Shown in pieces: positions 9,425 through 17,681 of a stretch of 64,000 nt of DNA. The number at the start of each line of letters is the position of its first letter. Position 1 is the stretch's first letter. The notes below the pieces were generated by a model. It had not been told where the DNA came from and did not search any database. It saw only the letters and a program-made list of their open reading frames with translations. The translations under genes and the position numbers were made by a program. This DNA comes from Kitasatospora gansuensis (GTDB lineage Bacteria > Actinomycetota > Actinomycetes > Streptomycetales > Streptomycetaceae): the NCBI RefSeq assembly GCF_014203705.1, contig NZ_JACHJR010000001.1, positions 3,906,001 to 3,970,000 on the forward strand. Direction: 5' to 3'.

Positions 9425-9447
9425 TCCTCCGCCGGGGGGCGGAGGAC
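9424..9447 (+). terminator. Hairpin at the stop codon of the DUF2156 gene
   Basis: GTCCTCCGCC (9424-9433) and GGCGGAGGAC (9438-9447) form a perfect 10-bp stem around GGGG. The first base is the last base of the stop codon. No U-tract follows; a terminator or mRNA-stabilising role is likely. Confidence 0.7.
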
Positions 9448-9621
9448 TTCCGGCCGCTACCAGCCGACCGGGGGAGGCAATCCCGGTTTTGTCCCCCTGG
9501 AGGATGACCTGACTTCCACTCAGGAGCTGATGCGGCCCGTTTATCGGATACCTACTGTTGATGTAGGACACCACGCATTAATGGGTGTGCGGGAAATGTA
9601 GGAGTGAGAACGGGGACAGCA

Positions 9622-10380
9622 GTGAACCAGCAGCACGGAGTGCTCAGGCGGGCCGCAGCGGCCGAGTGGGGTGTGCTGTTCTCGACCCTCAGGTCGGAGA
9701 TCGCGCGCAAGCGGTTCGCCGCCGTCCCACTGGCCACCACCGCCACCTTGCTGGTCCTGCTCTTCAGCATCGTCCAGCACCTGCCCGGCGGGGAGCGCTT
9801 CGTCACCCACGTCGGAGTGGTCAAGGCCGGTCTCCCGCTGGACGTCTCGCTGCTGCGCACCCCGCTCTCGCTGTACGTCCCCGCGCTCGACCTGCCGGTC
9901 TGGGGCGCGCTGGTGCAGGTCTTCCTGGTCTTCGGCCTCGCCGAGCTGGTGCTCGGCCGGCGGCTCACCCTGGTGGTGGCGTACGTCTGCACGCTGGCGG
10001 GCACGCTGTTCGCCCGGGTCGGCGTGGCGATCGGCCCGGATCACCTGTTCGGCTTCCCCGCCGCGGTGGCCCACGTCCGGGACACCGGCCCGTCCGCCGC
10101 CGTGGTCGCGCTGGCGATCGTGGTGGCGATCCGCTGCCGGGCCTGGTGGACGGCCGGTCTGGTGGCCGCGGTGATGATCGGTGAGGCGATCGTGCTGCCC
10201 AACCTGGCGGGCCTGGAGCACGTGGTGGCGCTGCTCGCGGCGGTGCTGCTGGCGGCCGCGGTCGAGGTGTTCGGCGACTTCTGGCCCCGGGTGCTGGCCG
10301 TGGTCGGCGCCGCCACCTCGGTCGCCACCGAGGCACGGCGCCGCCGGGCGGCGGCCGCCGCCGGTGCCGTGGTCTCCTGA
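9622..10380 (+). CDS. Small rhomboid-like multi-pass membrane protein
   Basis: A 252-residue integral membrane protein with about six hydrophobic segments after a short basic N-terminus. Its overall topology and the HLPGG...HVG spacing recall the rhomboid fold of actinobacterial 'rhomboid-like' proteins, but no GxSx serine/histidine dyad is visible, so protease activity is not supported. The start is uncertain: GTG 9622 has GGGGAC just upstream, while GTG 9604 would add six residues but overlaps the only GGAG. The C-terminus is a run of Arg and Ala. It follows the DUF2156 lipid-modifying gene, separated by a hairpin and about 175 bp, so it may have its own promoter. Confidence 0.75.
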   Translation: MNQQHGVLRRAAAAEWGVLFSTLRSEIARKRFAAVPLATTATLLVLLFSIVQHLPGGERFVTHVGVVKAGLPLDVSLLRTPLSLYVPALDLPVWGALVQVFLVFGLAELVLGRRLTLVVAYVCTLAGTLFARVGVAIGPDHLFGFPAAVAHVRDTGPSAAVVALAIVVAIRCRAWWTAGLVAAVMIGEAIVLPNLAGLEHVVALLAAVLLAAAVEVFGDFWPRVLAVVGAATSVATEARRRRAAAAAGAVVS

Positions 10381-10401
10381 CCCCCTGGCCAGCTTCGCGG
10401 G

Positions 10402-13095
10402 TCAGCTTCGCGGCAGCATCAGTTCGAACCAGACCACCTTGCCGACCGCCTTGCGCGCGGTGCCCCACTTCTCGGCCAGCTTGCTCACCAGGTTGAGGCC
10501 CCGGCCGTTCTCGTCCAGCTCCTCGGACGGCTCCAGCGAGGGCAGGTTGTGGTTGTCGTCGCTGACCTCGACCAGCAGCTTGTCCACCCGGATCAGCTGG
10601 AGCTGGACGTGGTCCCTGGCGACCCGGACGGCGTTCGTCACCAGCTCGCTGACCAGCAGCTCGACGGTGTCGGTGAGCGCGGTCAGCTGCCAGGCGGCGA
10701 GCTGCTCGCGGACCAGCCGGCGGGCCCGGCGGACCTCGGTCTCGTCCACCGCCAGCTCCCAGGTCGCCACCTCGGTCGGGGCGACCCCGTCGAAGCGGGC
10801 CACCAGCAGGGCGATGTCGTCCTGCCGGTCCTCCGAGTGCAGCCGCTCCAGCACCACGTCGCAGGCCTCCTCCGGGCTCTGCTTCGGGTCGATCAGATTC
10901 CCGCAGAGCGCCGCCAGGCCCGCTCCTATGTCGCCGCCCCTGACCTCCACCAGGCCGTCGGTGCAGAGCACCAGCATCGAGCCGTCCGAGACGTCGATCT
11001 TCTTCGAGACGAACGGCACCCCGCCGACCCCGATCGGCGCGCCGGACGGGATCTCCAGCAGCTCGCCGGTGCCGTCCGGGTGCACCAGCACCGGCGGCAC
11101 GTGCCCGGCGCTGGCCAGCTCGCAGGTCCGGTTGATCGGGTCGTAGACCGCGTACAGGCAGGTGGCCAGGTGGTCGTCGCCGAGCTTGTGGGCCAGGTTG
11201 TCCAGGTGGCGCAGCAGCTGACCCGGCGGCAGGTCGAGCGCGGCCAGGGTCTGCATCGCGGTCCGGAAGCGGCCCATCGCGGCCGCCGAGAGCAGGCCGT
11301 GGCCCATCACGTCGCCGACCACCAGGGCGACCCGACTGCCGGGCAGCTGGATCGCGTCGAACCAGTCGCCGCCGACCTCGGCCTTCTGGTCGCCGGGCAG
11401 GTAGCGGTGGGCGATCTGCACGCCGGGGATCTTCGGCGGGCGGGTCGGGATCATCGAGCGCTGCAGGATGGTGGCGGTCTTCGCCTCCATCCGGTGCAGC
11501 CGGGCGTTGTCCAGCGAGAGCGCGGCCCGGGCGGCCAGCTCGCGCAGGGTGGCGGCGTCGGCGTGGTCGAACGGCGCCCGGTCGGGGAGCCGGAGCAGCT
11601 TGAGGATGCCGAGCACGGTGCCCCGGGCGGACAGCGGCAGCACCAGCATCGAACGGCCCATCACCACCGGCACCAGCTCCGGGCCGCCGAGCGAGGCGGC
11701 GTAGTCCACCGCCACGTCCGGGTTGATCACCGGGACCAGCACCGGGTGGTTCTCCTGGAGGGCCAGACCCGGCGGGGTGGAGCGCGGCATCGCCAGCAGC
11801 GCGCCCTCCTCCAGGACGTGCTCCCACTGGCCCACGGTGGCGTTGAAGGACCGGGCCACCCGGCGCAGCATCGTGTTGTCGGAGGGGCGGCTGGTCGGCA
11901 GCACCGAGTCGGAGATCAGGCCGTCCCGCAGGTCGACGCAGGCGAAGTCGGCGATGCTCGGGACCAGCACCTCGCACAGCTCGCGGGCGGTGGTGTCCAG
12001 GTCCAGCGTGGTGCCGACCCGGCTGCCGACCTCGCTCAGCAGGGCGAGCTGCTCCCCGGCCGGACTGCTGGTCAGCACCTCGACGGCGGGTGCGGCGGCG
12101 GGCGAGGCGATCGGCGATGCGACGGGGGGCCGCGGCGGGACGGTCTTGTGGACCCACCCGCCGGTGCCGTTGCTCCTGGTGCGGTCGGCTGCTGACTCGA
12201 TGGCGGGGCCTCCCGGGGTAGGTCCGGTGGACGTACTGGGGCTCGCGTCACGCGGGGCGGGGACCGAACCGGCGCCGTTGGCCAGCACCTGGAGCGAGCC
12301 GCCGGTGGCGGGGCGCTGCGCCTCGGCCGGGCGGCGCCCGGCGCGCGGCTGGGCGGCCCGCTGCTGTGCGGTCGGGTACCGGCGGCCCAGGCCGGTGGCG
12401 GCGGCCCTGGCGGTGCCGGCCGGCTCGTACGGCTGCACCGGGAGCCGGGTGGTGGCGTCCACCCAGAGGGCCGGCAGGCCGGCCGCGCGGAGCTGGCCGA
12501 GCAGGCGGTGCCGGCGTTCCTCGGAGCAGGTGGACAGCAGGGCGGCCAGCGGGCCGGTGTCGCCCTGCCCGGCCGGGGCGAGGTCGGGGCGGAGCCGGTG
12601 CAGGCCGCCGACCGGACCGGGGGAGGGGGTGAACGGGAGCTGCCGGCTGCCGAGCGCGATCCGGGGGCCGCCGGCCCGCAGCGGACGGGCGTCGGCGGCC
12701 AGCGCCAGCAGGCCGCGGCCGGTCGGTTCGGTCAGCGGGTAGGCCCACCAGAACACGTCCCGCAGCCGCTCCTCGCGGTCCACCACGGCCATCGAGCCCG
12801 CCCACGGGGCCGGGCCGGTCTGGGTCAGGTCGCCCAGGGTGTCCAGCGCGTCGCACCGGCGGGCGGCGCCGCCCGCCCGGGGCAGCAGCGGCTCCGGCCG
12901 GGGCTCGACGGCGGGCAGCAGCCCGGAGGCCGTCCGCCCGAAGGCCACCTCGGCCCGGTGGCCGAACAGCTCCTCGGCGGCCCGGCTCCAGTACGTGATC
13001 CGACCGTCCGGATCGATCAGCACGACGGCCAGTCGCACCAAGGCGACGACGGCCGGCTGGTCGGCCGACGGTGGGGAATCTGGCTGGTCCACCAT
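10402..13095 (-). CDS. SpoIIE-type PP2C phosphatase with PAS, GAF and anti-sigma-like ATPase domains
   Basis: An 897-residue multidomain signalling protein. Order: a PAS-like domain at the start (LIDPDGRITYWSRAAEELFGH, about 20-60), a low-complexity Pro/Ala/Arg-rich middle (about 150-340), a GAF domain (about 345-510), a SpoIIE/PP2C domain (about 550-745, with GGDWFDA, VVGDVMGHG and LCTDGLVE metal motifs), and a C-terminal RsbW-type ATPase (about 775-890, with SELVTNAV and DENGRGL). It probably dephosphorylates anti-anti-sigma proteins while its kinase-like end does the opposite, a bifunctional design common in streptomycetes. ATG 13095 is preferred over an upstream GTG because the PAS domain begins immediately after it. 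It converges with the 9622-10380 gene. Confidence 0.93.
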   Translation of the reverse strand: MVDQPDSPPSADQPAVVALVRLAVVLIDPDGRITYWSRAAEELFGHRAEVAFGRTASGLLPAVEPRPEPLLPRAGGAARRCDALDTLGDLTQTGPAPWAGSMAVVDREERLRDVFWWAYPLTEPTGRGLLALAADARPLRAGGPRIALGSRQLPFTPSPGPVGGLHRLRPDLAPAGQGDTGPLAALLSTCSEERRHRLLGQLRAAGLPALWVDATTRLPVQPYEPAGTARAAATGLGRRYPTAQQRAAQPRAGRRPAEAQRPATGGSLQVLANGAGSVPAPRDASPSTSTGPTPGGPAIESAADRTRSNGTGGWVHKTVPPRPPVASPIASPAAAPAVEVLTSSPAGEQLALLSEVGSRVGTTLDLDTTARELCEVLVPSIADFACVDLRDGLISDSVLPTSRPSDNTMLRRVARSFNATVGQWEHVLEEGALLAMPRSTPPGLALQENHPVLVPVINPDVAVDYAASLGGPELVPVVMGRSMLVLPLSARGTVLGILKLLRLPDRAPFDHADAATLRELAARAALSLDNARLHRMEAKTATILQRSMIPTRPPKIPGVQIAHRYLPGDQKAEVGGDWFDAIQLPGSRVALVVGDVMGHGLLSAAAMGRFRTAMQTLAALDLPPGQLLRHLDNLAHKLGDDHLATCLYAVYDPINRTCELASAGHVPPVLVHPDGTGELLEIPSGAPIGVGGVPFVSKKIDVSDGSMLVLCTDGLVEVRGGDIGAGLAALCGNLIDPKQSPEEACDVVLERLHSEDRQDDIALLVARFDGVAPTEVATWELAVDETEVRRARRLVREQLAAWQLTALTDTVELLVSELVTNAVRVARDHVQLQLIRVDKLLVEVSDDNHNLPSLEPSEELDENGRGLNLVSKLAEKWGTARKAVGKVVWFELMLPRS

Positions 13096-13402
13096 GAATT
13101 GGGTCTGCTCCCGCCTGGCCGCCGCTTCCTGTCTGTGCCGGTCCCGCTGCACCCTCCAGCGAAGCACGGCGGGGGGCGGCACTGAAAGCGAAACGGGGAG
13201 ATTCGTAAGTATCAGTTGCGTGTCACCCTCTGTGCGCCCCGTTGTACCACCGGTACACCCGGCGGCGCCCCGGTAGACATCGCACGTGATTAAGCGTCAA
13301 GCGGTGGACATGTCGAGGGAGGGTCCCTCGCTGTAGCTGGGTCCTGGGAGCGCCGCGGCGTGCAACGTTCGCTCTGTCTGTCGGGTGGGGCAGGATGGCG
13401 GC
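13096..13402. promoter_or_regulatory. Divergent promoter region between SpoIIE-like and SMI1 genes
   Basis: 307 bp without a supported gene. A small perfect dyad, TGTACC-ACC-GGTACA (13243-13257), is the only clear palindrome; it could be an operator for either gene. Nothing else stands out. Confidence 0.4.
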
Positions 13403-14032
13403 ATGAGTGAGCACGCTGTGTCGTTGTCCTGGCAGCGGATCGACGCCTGGCTGGCGGTCCATGCCCCGGCGACGTTGGCGCTGCTCGAACCTCCTGTGGC
13501 TCCGGAGGAGCTGGAGGCGGCTCAACGTGTGCTCGGCGTGCAGTTCCCCGTCGAGCTGTGCGAATCGTTGCGGTGCCACAACGGCGTGAGCCAGTGGGCG
13601 AGCCTCCTGCCGGAGCAGTCGCCACTCGGTGCGGCCGGCATCGCGGAGCACTGGCGGATGTGTCTGGAGATCGCGTCGGACAATGACGGCCTGGTGGCGC
13701 GGCCCGGGGATGACGAGCCTTGGTGGCACCCCCTGTGGGTTCCCTGGGCCGAGAGCGCGGACGGCAACGCCCAGGTGATCGACCTGCGACCTGGAAGCGA
13801 GCCCGGGCGACTGGGTTGGGCCGGCCACTCCGGCGGTGGCGACTTCTCCGACCAGTGGCCGGGCTTGGCCCCGTTCCTGCACGAGGTCGCCCAGGCGCTC
13901 TATCGCGGCAGTGGCGTGCGTGACATGTACCCCTATCTGACCTCGGACGGCCAGCTCTGGTGGGATCTCGGCAAGAACTGCCAGGACCTGAACGGTGAGC
14001 CGCTGACTGCGGCACCAGCAGGCCTGGGCTGA
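13403..14032 (+). CDS. SMI1/KNR4 (SUKH) family protein
   Basis: A 209-residue soluble protein. Features of the SUKH superfamily are LEPPVAPEELEAAQRVLGVQFPVELCESLRCHNG (about residues 28-61), a W-rich centre (WWHPLWVPWAESADGN, about 107-122) and a C-terminal region ending FLHEVAQALYRG, as in the yeast Knr4/Smi1 fold. Bacterial SUKH proteins often act as immunity proteins for polymorphic toxins or as nuclease-binding adaptors, but no toxin gene is adjacent. ATG 13403 is chosen; an in-frame ATG 18 nt upstream lacks a better ribosome binding site. The IS110 element lies just downstream, so a partner gene may have been displaced. The function here is not established. Confidence 0.8.
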   Translation: MSEHAVSLSWQRIDAWLAVHAPATLALLEPPVAPEELEAAQRVLGVQFPVELCESLRCHNGVSQWASLLPEQSPLGAAGIAEHWRMCLEIASDNDGLVARPGDDEPWWHPLWVPWAESADGNAQVIDLRPGSEPGRLGWAGHSGGGDFSDQWPGLAPFLHEVAQALYRGSGVRDMYPYLTSDGQLWWDLGKNCQDLNGEPLTAAPAGLG

Positions 14033-14082
14033 AATCGGCAGGCCACGGGCTGGGACACCACCGCCGCAACAACCGGCATCCA

Positions 14083-15318
14083 TCACGCCGCAGCAGCTGC
14101 CGCCGGAGCGGCTGTGGGGAAAGCGGTGCCTTCGTCGAACCGTTCGTGGTGCTGGAGGCAGTGGTGGAGTTGCCCGAGCAGTCGGTTGAAGAGGTGGCGT
14201 TGGGCGGCGGCGTGCCAGTCGCCGTGTTCGCGGCGGGCGCGGTAGTGGGCGCCGGCGCCGGGTGAGGCGGTGAGGGCGGAGAACGCCCAGAGGTAGCCGA
14301 CGTGGTTGAGGCGGTCGTTCTTGACCATGCGTCTGCCGATGTGGCTCTTCTTGCCGGAGGCGCGCGTGATCGGTGCGGCTCCGGCGTAGGCCTTGAGGCC
14401 GCGGGCGTCGGCGAAGCGGGTGTGGTCGTCGCCGACCTCGGCCAGGACGCGGGCGGCGAGCTGGGTGCCCAGGCCGGGGAAGCTGAGCAGGATCTCGGCG
14501 TCGGGGTGCTGGGGGAAGAGTTCCTCGACGGCCTGGGCGAGTTCGTCGGCGGCCTGGCAGGTGGCGTCGAGCTGGTGAAGGAGGGCGAGCATCTGCCTGC
14601 CGAGGGCGTCCTCGACCAGTTGGGGCTGGTGGGCGTACTGGCCGCGGAAGACCTCGCGCAGGCGGTCGGTCTCGGTGTCGAGCTTGCGGCTGCGGCCGGC
14701 CCGCTTGAGGGCGGCGGCGATCTGGGCGCGGGTCAGGCGCGCCGCGCGGGCCGGGGTGGGCGCCAGACGCAGGAGTTCGCGGGCCTCCGGGCGGCACAGG
14801 CCGTTCTGCCAGGGCGCGAAGGCGTCCAGGGCGGCGGGGTAGTACTCGCGCAGCAGGGAGCGGAGCTGGTTGGAGATCACCTGTCGGTTCCACGTCGCGT
14901 CCTGCTGGGCCCGGGCCAGCACCGCGATGGCGCGGGCGAGGTCGGTGTCGGCGGGCATCGGCCGGTGCATCGGCATGTCGGTACGCAGGATGTTCGCCAG
15001 CACCAGGGCGTCGCCGGGGTCGGACTTCTTGCGGCTGACGCCGTGGCGGTCACGGTAGCGGGCGGCGGCCATCGGGTTGATCGCGAACACCTTGCGGCCC
15101 CCGGCACGCAGGATCGCGACCAGCAGACCGCGGCCGGTCTCGATGGCGACCGGGATCGGGTCCTCGGCGGTGTCGCCGTGCTCGGCCAGGAGGTCGAGCA
15201 GGAGCTGGTAGCCGGTCGCGTCGTCGGTGATGCGGCGCTTGGCCAGCAGCTGGCCGCTGTCGTCGACGAGGGCGACGTCGTGGGTCCGTTCGGCCCAGTC
15301 GATCCCGCAGTAGATCAT
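14083..15318 (-). CDS. IS110-family transposase (DEDD recombinase)
   Basis: A 411-residue transposase. The N-terminal RuvC-like domain carries the DEDD residues D7 (CGIDWAERTHD), E60 (VAIETGRG), D100 and D103 (KKSDPGDAL). The C-terminal Tnp domain has SFPGLGTQLAARVLAE (279-294) and the nucleophile serine S321 in TRASGKKSHIGRR. The length is normal and all catalytic residues are present, so the enzyme is probably intact. The start ATG (15316-15318) has GGGAG 7 nt upstream. The tail ends in a run of alanines. IS110 elements insert without long terminal inverted repeats and are guided by a bridge RNA encoded in the non-coding end. Confidence 0.96.
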   Translation of the reverse strand: MIYCGIDWAERTHDVALVDDSGQLLAKRRITDDATGYQLLLDLLAEHGDTAEDPIPVAIETGRGLLVAILRAGGRKVFAINPMAAARYRDRHGVSRKKSDPGDALVLANILRTDMPMHRPMPADTDLARAIAVLARAQQDATWNRQVISNQLRSLLREYYPAALDAFAPWQNGLCRPEARELLRLAPTPARAARLTRAQIAAALKRAGRSRKLDTETDRLREVFRGQYAHQPQLVEDALGRQMLALLHQLDATCQAADELAQAVEELFPQHPDAEILLSFPGLGTQLAARVLAEVGDDHTRFADARGLKAYAGAAPITRASGKKSHIGRRMVKNDRLNHVGYLWAFSALTASPGAGAHYRARREHGDWHAAAQRHLFNRLLGQLHHCLQHHERFDEGTAFPTAAPAAAAAA

Positions 15319-15786
15319 GCTGTTCTCCCTGGTCAGGGCATGCTCGGGCACTGATCCGCGAGCACGTGTGGGGCCACTCAGCTCCCTAATTCCAGGCCTC
15401 GTTCCGGGCCGACATCGCACTAGTTGTTGCGTGGCACCAGCTCGCTCCGCGGGCCTCGGTCTGTGCCAGGGCTCAAGGCTCGGGCCTTTCGAGAGGTCAC
15501 CGTGGAACGGGCTCGCACCGCCAACATCACCAACGAACGATCACCATCGCCCGCCGACGACCCCGGAGCACCAAGCACCGCAGCTCTGCCAGAAGGCGTC
15601 GAACGCCGGGTCTGGCAAATGCGTCCGCATAGCGCCCCGAGGGCCGACGGACTGAGTGCCGAGGCCGTCCGCCGCTCTACCGGTAGGCTTCCGAGGCCCG
15701 GGTGACAACAGGCGTCACCGCCCCAGCACCTGCACGGTCCGGCCGAAAACCACTTCGGTTCCACGGACCGCTAATAAGGAATTAGG
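15319..15786 (-). ncRNA. Upstream non-coding end of the IS110 element, candidate bridge RNA, plus unassigned intergenic DNA
   Basis: No gene is supported in these 468 bp. For IS110-group elements the bridge RNA is encoded in the non-coding end upstream of the transposase, so the part next to 15318 is a candidate. Structure seen there: a stem TGCTCG (15341-15346) with CGAGCA (15359-15364) around a 12-nt loop, and TGGCAC (about 15432) with GTGCCA (about 15464) as a second, wider dyad. The outer IS boundary could not be placed. The distal part (about 15700-15786) must contain the promoter of the + strand J-domain gene. Confidence 0.35.
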
Positions 15787-16995
15787 GTGACAGGCCGTAT
15801 CCCCCGGACGGAGGCACAGCAGGTGAGCGCGGAGAGCAGCAGCCCCGTCCAGTGGGCCGATCAGGAGCGCTGGCAGCTCGAGGAGCGGGTGGCGGCGACC
15901 GAGCTGGCCTGGTTGACGCTGGAGGTGGACGTCGAGACCCTGCGGGTCGAGATCGACAACTTCGCGCTGATCCACCATCAGCTGCTCGGCCCGCTGTACG
16001 CGCGGCTGGACGAGCTGGACGCGCTGGTCGCGGAGACCGTGGCGGCCCGTACCGGTGCCCCCGAGGACCTTCGCCGGGCGGCCGAGGCCAGGCAGCGGGT
16101 GGACGAACTCCCGGACCTGGACGCGCTGTTCGACAGCCTGCAGAACGAGCCGGCGGCGGAGCGGCCGGCCGAGCCCGAGCCGCCCCGCCGGGTCCGCCCC
16201 GGCAAGGACGCGCAGCGGCTCTACCGCGAGCTGGCCCGCCGGGCGCACCCGGATCTGACCACCGACCCGGCCGAGCAGGAGCGCCGGGTGGCCTTCATCG
16301 CCCGGGTCAACGAGGCGTACGCGCACGGCGACGCCAAGGCGCTGGCCGAGCTGACCGAGGAGTGGTCCACCGCGCCGGAGGCCGCCCCGGCCCCGGAGGC
16401 GCCGGACCGGCTGGACTGGCTGCGGCAGCGGCTGGAGTGGCTGACTGGGAAGATCGGCCGGCTGGCCACCGAGCAGGTCCGGCTGGAGAACACCCCGATG
16501 GGCGAGCTGCTTCGGCTCGCCCCGCAGGAGCCCGACCGCCTGCTGGAGGAGCTGGCCGACCAGCTGCTCGGGCAGGCCGCGGCCAAGCAGGCCGAGTTGG
16601 AGCGGCTGTTGGCCGGGTCGGGCGACAATGGCGTTGACCACCAACGGACACAGGAGACCCAGACGATGTTCGCCCAGCAGCTCCCCACCACCGACGCCGC
16701 CTCGGTGCCCACCGAAGCCCCGCTGCTCGACGTCCGCGAGCAGGACGAGTGGGACGCCGGCCACGTGGACGGCGCCCTGCACATCCCGATCGGCGAGGTG
16801 ATCGCCCGGATCGAGGAGCTGCCCGACGAGAAGCTGTACGTGCTCTGCCGGGTCGGCGGCCGGTCCGCCCAGGTGGTGCAGTACCTGGTGGCCCAGGGCC
16901 GCGAGGCGGTCAACGTGGACGGCGGGATGTTCGCCTGGGAGGCGGCCGGCCGCCCGATGGTGAGCAGCGACGGCCGGGACGCTTTCGTTCTCTAG
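15787..16995 (+). CDS. J-domain protein fused in frame to a rhodanese domain
   Basis: One uninterrupted frame of 402 codons encodes two modules. Residues 20-120 look like a helical, Glu/Leu-rich coiled coil. A J-domain fragment follows (about 140-185) with the diagnostic HPD at 154-156, then more helices to 285. From 294 on lies a complete single rhodanese domain: LLDVREQDEWDAGHVDGALHIP, and the active loop LCRVGGRS with catalytic C354. J-domains stimulate Hsp70 ATPase; rhodaneses handle sulfane sulfur. The GTG start at 15787 has AAGGA 6 nt upstream. A second good ribosome binding site and ATG at 16666 could make the rhodanese alone, so this may be two in-frame cistrons lacking a stop between them. 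First gene of the 15.8-21.7 kb run. Confidence 0.8.
   Translation: MTGRIPRTEAQQVSAESSSPVQWADQERWQLEERVAATELAWLTLEVDVETLRVEIDNFALIHHQLLGPLYARLDELDALVAETVAARTGAPEDLRRAAEARQRVDELPDLDALFDSLQNEPAAERPAEPEPPRRVRPGKDAQRLYRELARRAHPDLTTDPAEQERRVAFIARVNEAYAHGDAKALAELTEEWSTAPEAAPAPEAPDRLDWLRQRLEWLTGKIGRLATEQVRLENTPMGELLRLAPQEPDRLLEELADQLLGQAAAKQAELERLLAGSGDNGVDHQRTQETQTMFAQQLPTTDAASVPTEAPLLDVREQDEWDAGHVDGALHIPIGEVIARIEELPDEKLYVLCRVGGRSAQVVQYLVAQGREAVNVDGGMFAWEAAGRPMVSSDGRDAFVL
16652..16668 (+). promoter_or_regulatory. Internal ribosome binding site and ATG for a free rhodanese
   Basis: AGGAG at 16652-16656 is followed 9 nt later by ATG (16666-16668) inside the 402-codon frame. Starting there gives a 109-residue protein, MFAQQLPTT onward, which is exactly one rhodanese domain and the size of free-standing streptomycete rhodaneses. 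The internal start is inferred; it was not tested. Confidence 0.55.
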
Positions 16996-17057
16996 TCGCT
17001 CCGGCCCCGGTAGGGCAGGATGACCGGGCACACCGCAGCCCGAGGGGAGATCCGGCC

Positions 17058-17681
17058 GTGCGTACCTGGTCCACCCCGGCGCTGCTGGTGCTCTGTACCG
17101 CCGGGGCGGTGCTGCTCGGCGGTACCGCCCTGTTCCTGGCCGCGCTGTTCCTGCACTCGGCGCCGTCCAACGCGCTGTCCAAGCAGTACCGCGCCGAGCT
17201 GGACGCGGTGGTCTACCCGGAGTTCGAGCAGAACTGGCGGCTGTTCGCGCCCAACCCGCTGCAGCAGAACGTGACGGTGGACGCCCGGGTGCAGACCATC
17301 GCCGCCGACGGCACGGTCAGCACCCGGGAGTGGGCCGGGCTGACGGCGGGTGACATCGCGGCGGTCCGGCACAACCCGGCGCCCAGCCACGTGGACCAGA
17401 ACCTGCTGCGCCGGGCCCTGGACTTCTACGACTCCACCCACGCCGAGCAGCAGGTCATCGGACCTCGGGCCGGGCTGGCCGAGCAGTACCTGAAGCGGGT
17501 CGCGCTCCAGCGGCTCGGCCCGGCCGACCGGGGCCTGCGGCTGTTCCAGGTCCAACTGCGGGTCGGGACGGCCGAGCTGGCCCCGCCGGAGTGGAGCCGG
17601 GAGCAGGTGGACACCGAGCCGAAGTACCGCGAGCTGCCCTGGTGGCCGGTGGGCGAGAACGACCTGCGGGGGCTGTGGTGA
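17058..17681 (+). CDS. DUF5819 family membrane-anchored protein
   Basis: A 207-residue protein. A single N-terminal transmembrane segment (about residues 8-32) is followed by an extracytoplasmic domain with the DUF5819 signature FEQNWRLFAPNP and a later YDSTHAEQQV stretch. Start GTG 17058 follows GAGGGGA by about 9 nt. Its stop overlaps the start of the HTTM gene by 4 nt (GTGA), so the two are translationally coupled. DUF5819 proteins regularly precede HTTM-domain proteins in streptomycetes; a joint envelope role is inferred, the biochemical function is unknown. Confidence 0.85.
   Translation: MRTWSTPALLVLCTAGAVLLGGTALFLAALFLHSAPSNALSKQYRAELDAVVYPEFEQNWRLFAPNPLQQNVTVDARVQTIAADGTVSTREWAGLTAGDIAAVRHNPAPSHVDQNLLRRALDFYDSTHAEQQVIGPRAGLAEQYLKRVALQRLGPADRGLRLFQVQLRVGTAELAPPEWSREQVDTEPKYRELPWWPVGENDLRGLW

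Noticed and set aside
9965..12157. Long alternative frame inside the SpoIIE-like gene
   Set aside because: Its residues are Pro/Arg/Gly-rich with no domain; the real frame shows PAS, GAF, PP2C and ATPase motifs.
13223..14082. Open frame on the - strand downstream of the IS110 transposase, antisense to the SMI1 gene
   Set aside because: The + strand SMI1/KNR4 gene has family features; the opposite frame is Pro/Arg-rich without motifs.
15424..15705. 93-codon open frame upstream of the J-domain gene
   Set aside because: No homology recognised, odd composition, and it overlaps the presumed IS end and promoter region. It could be a small gene but is not supported.
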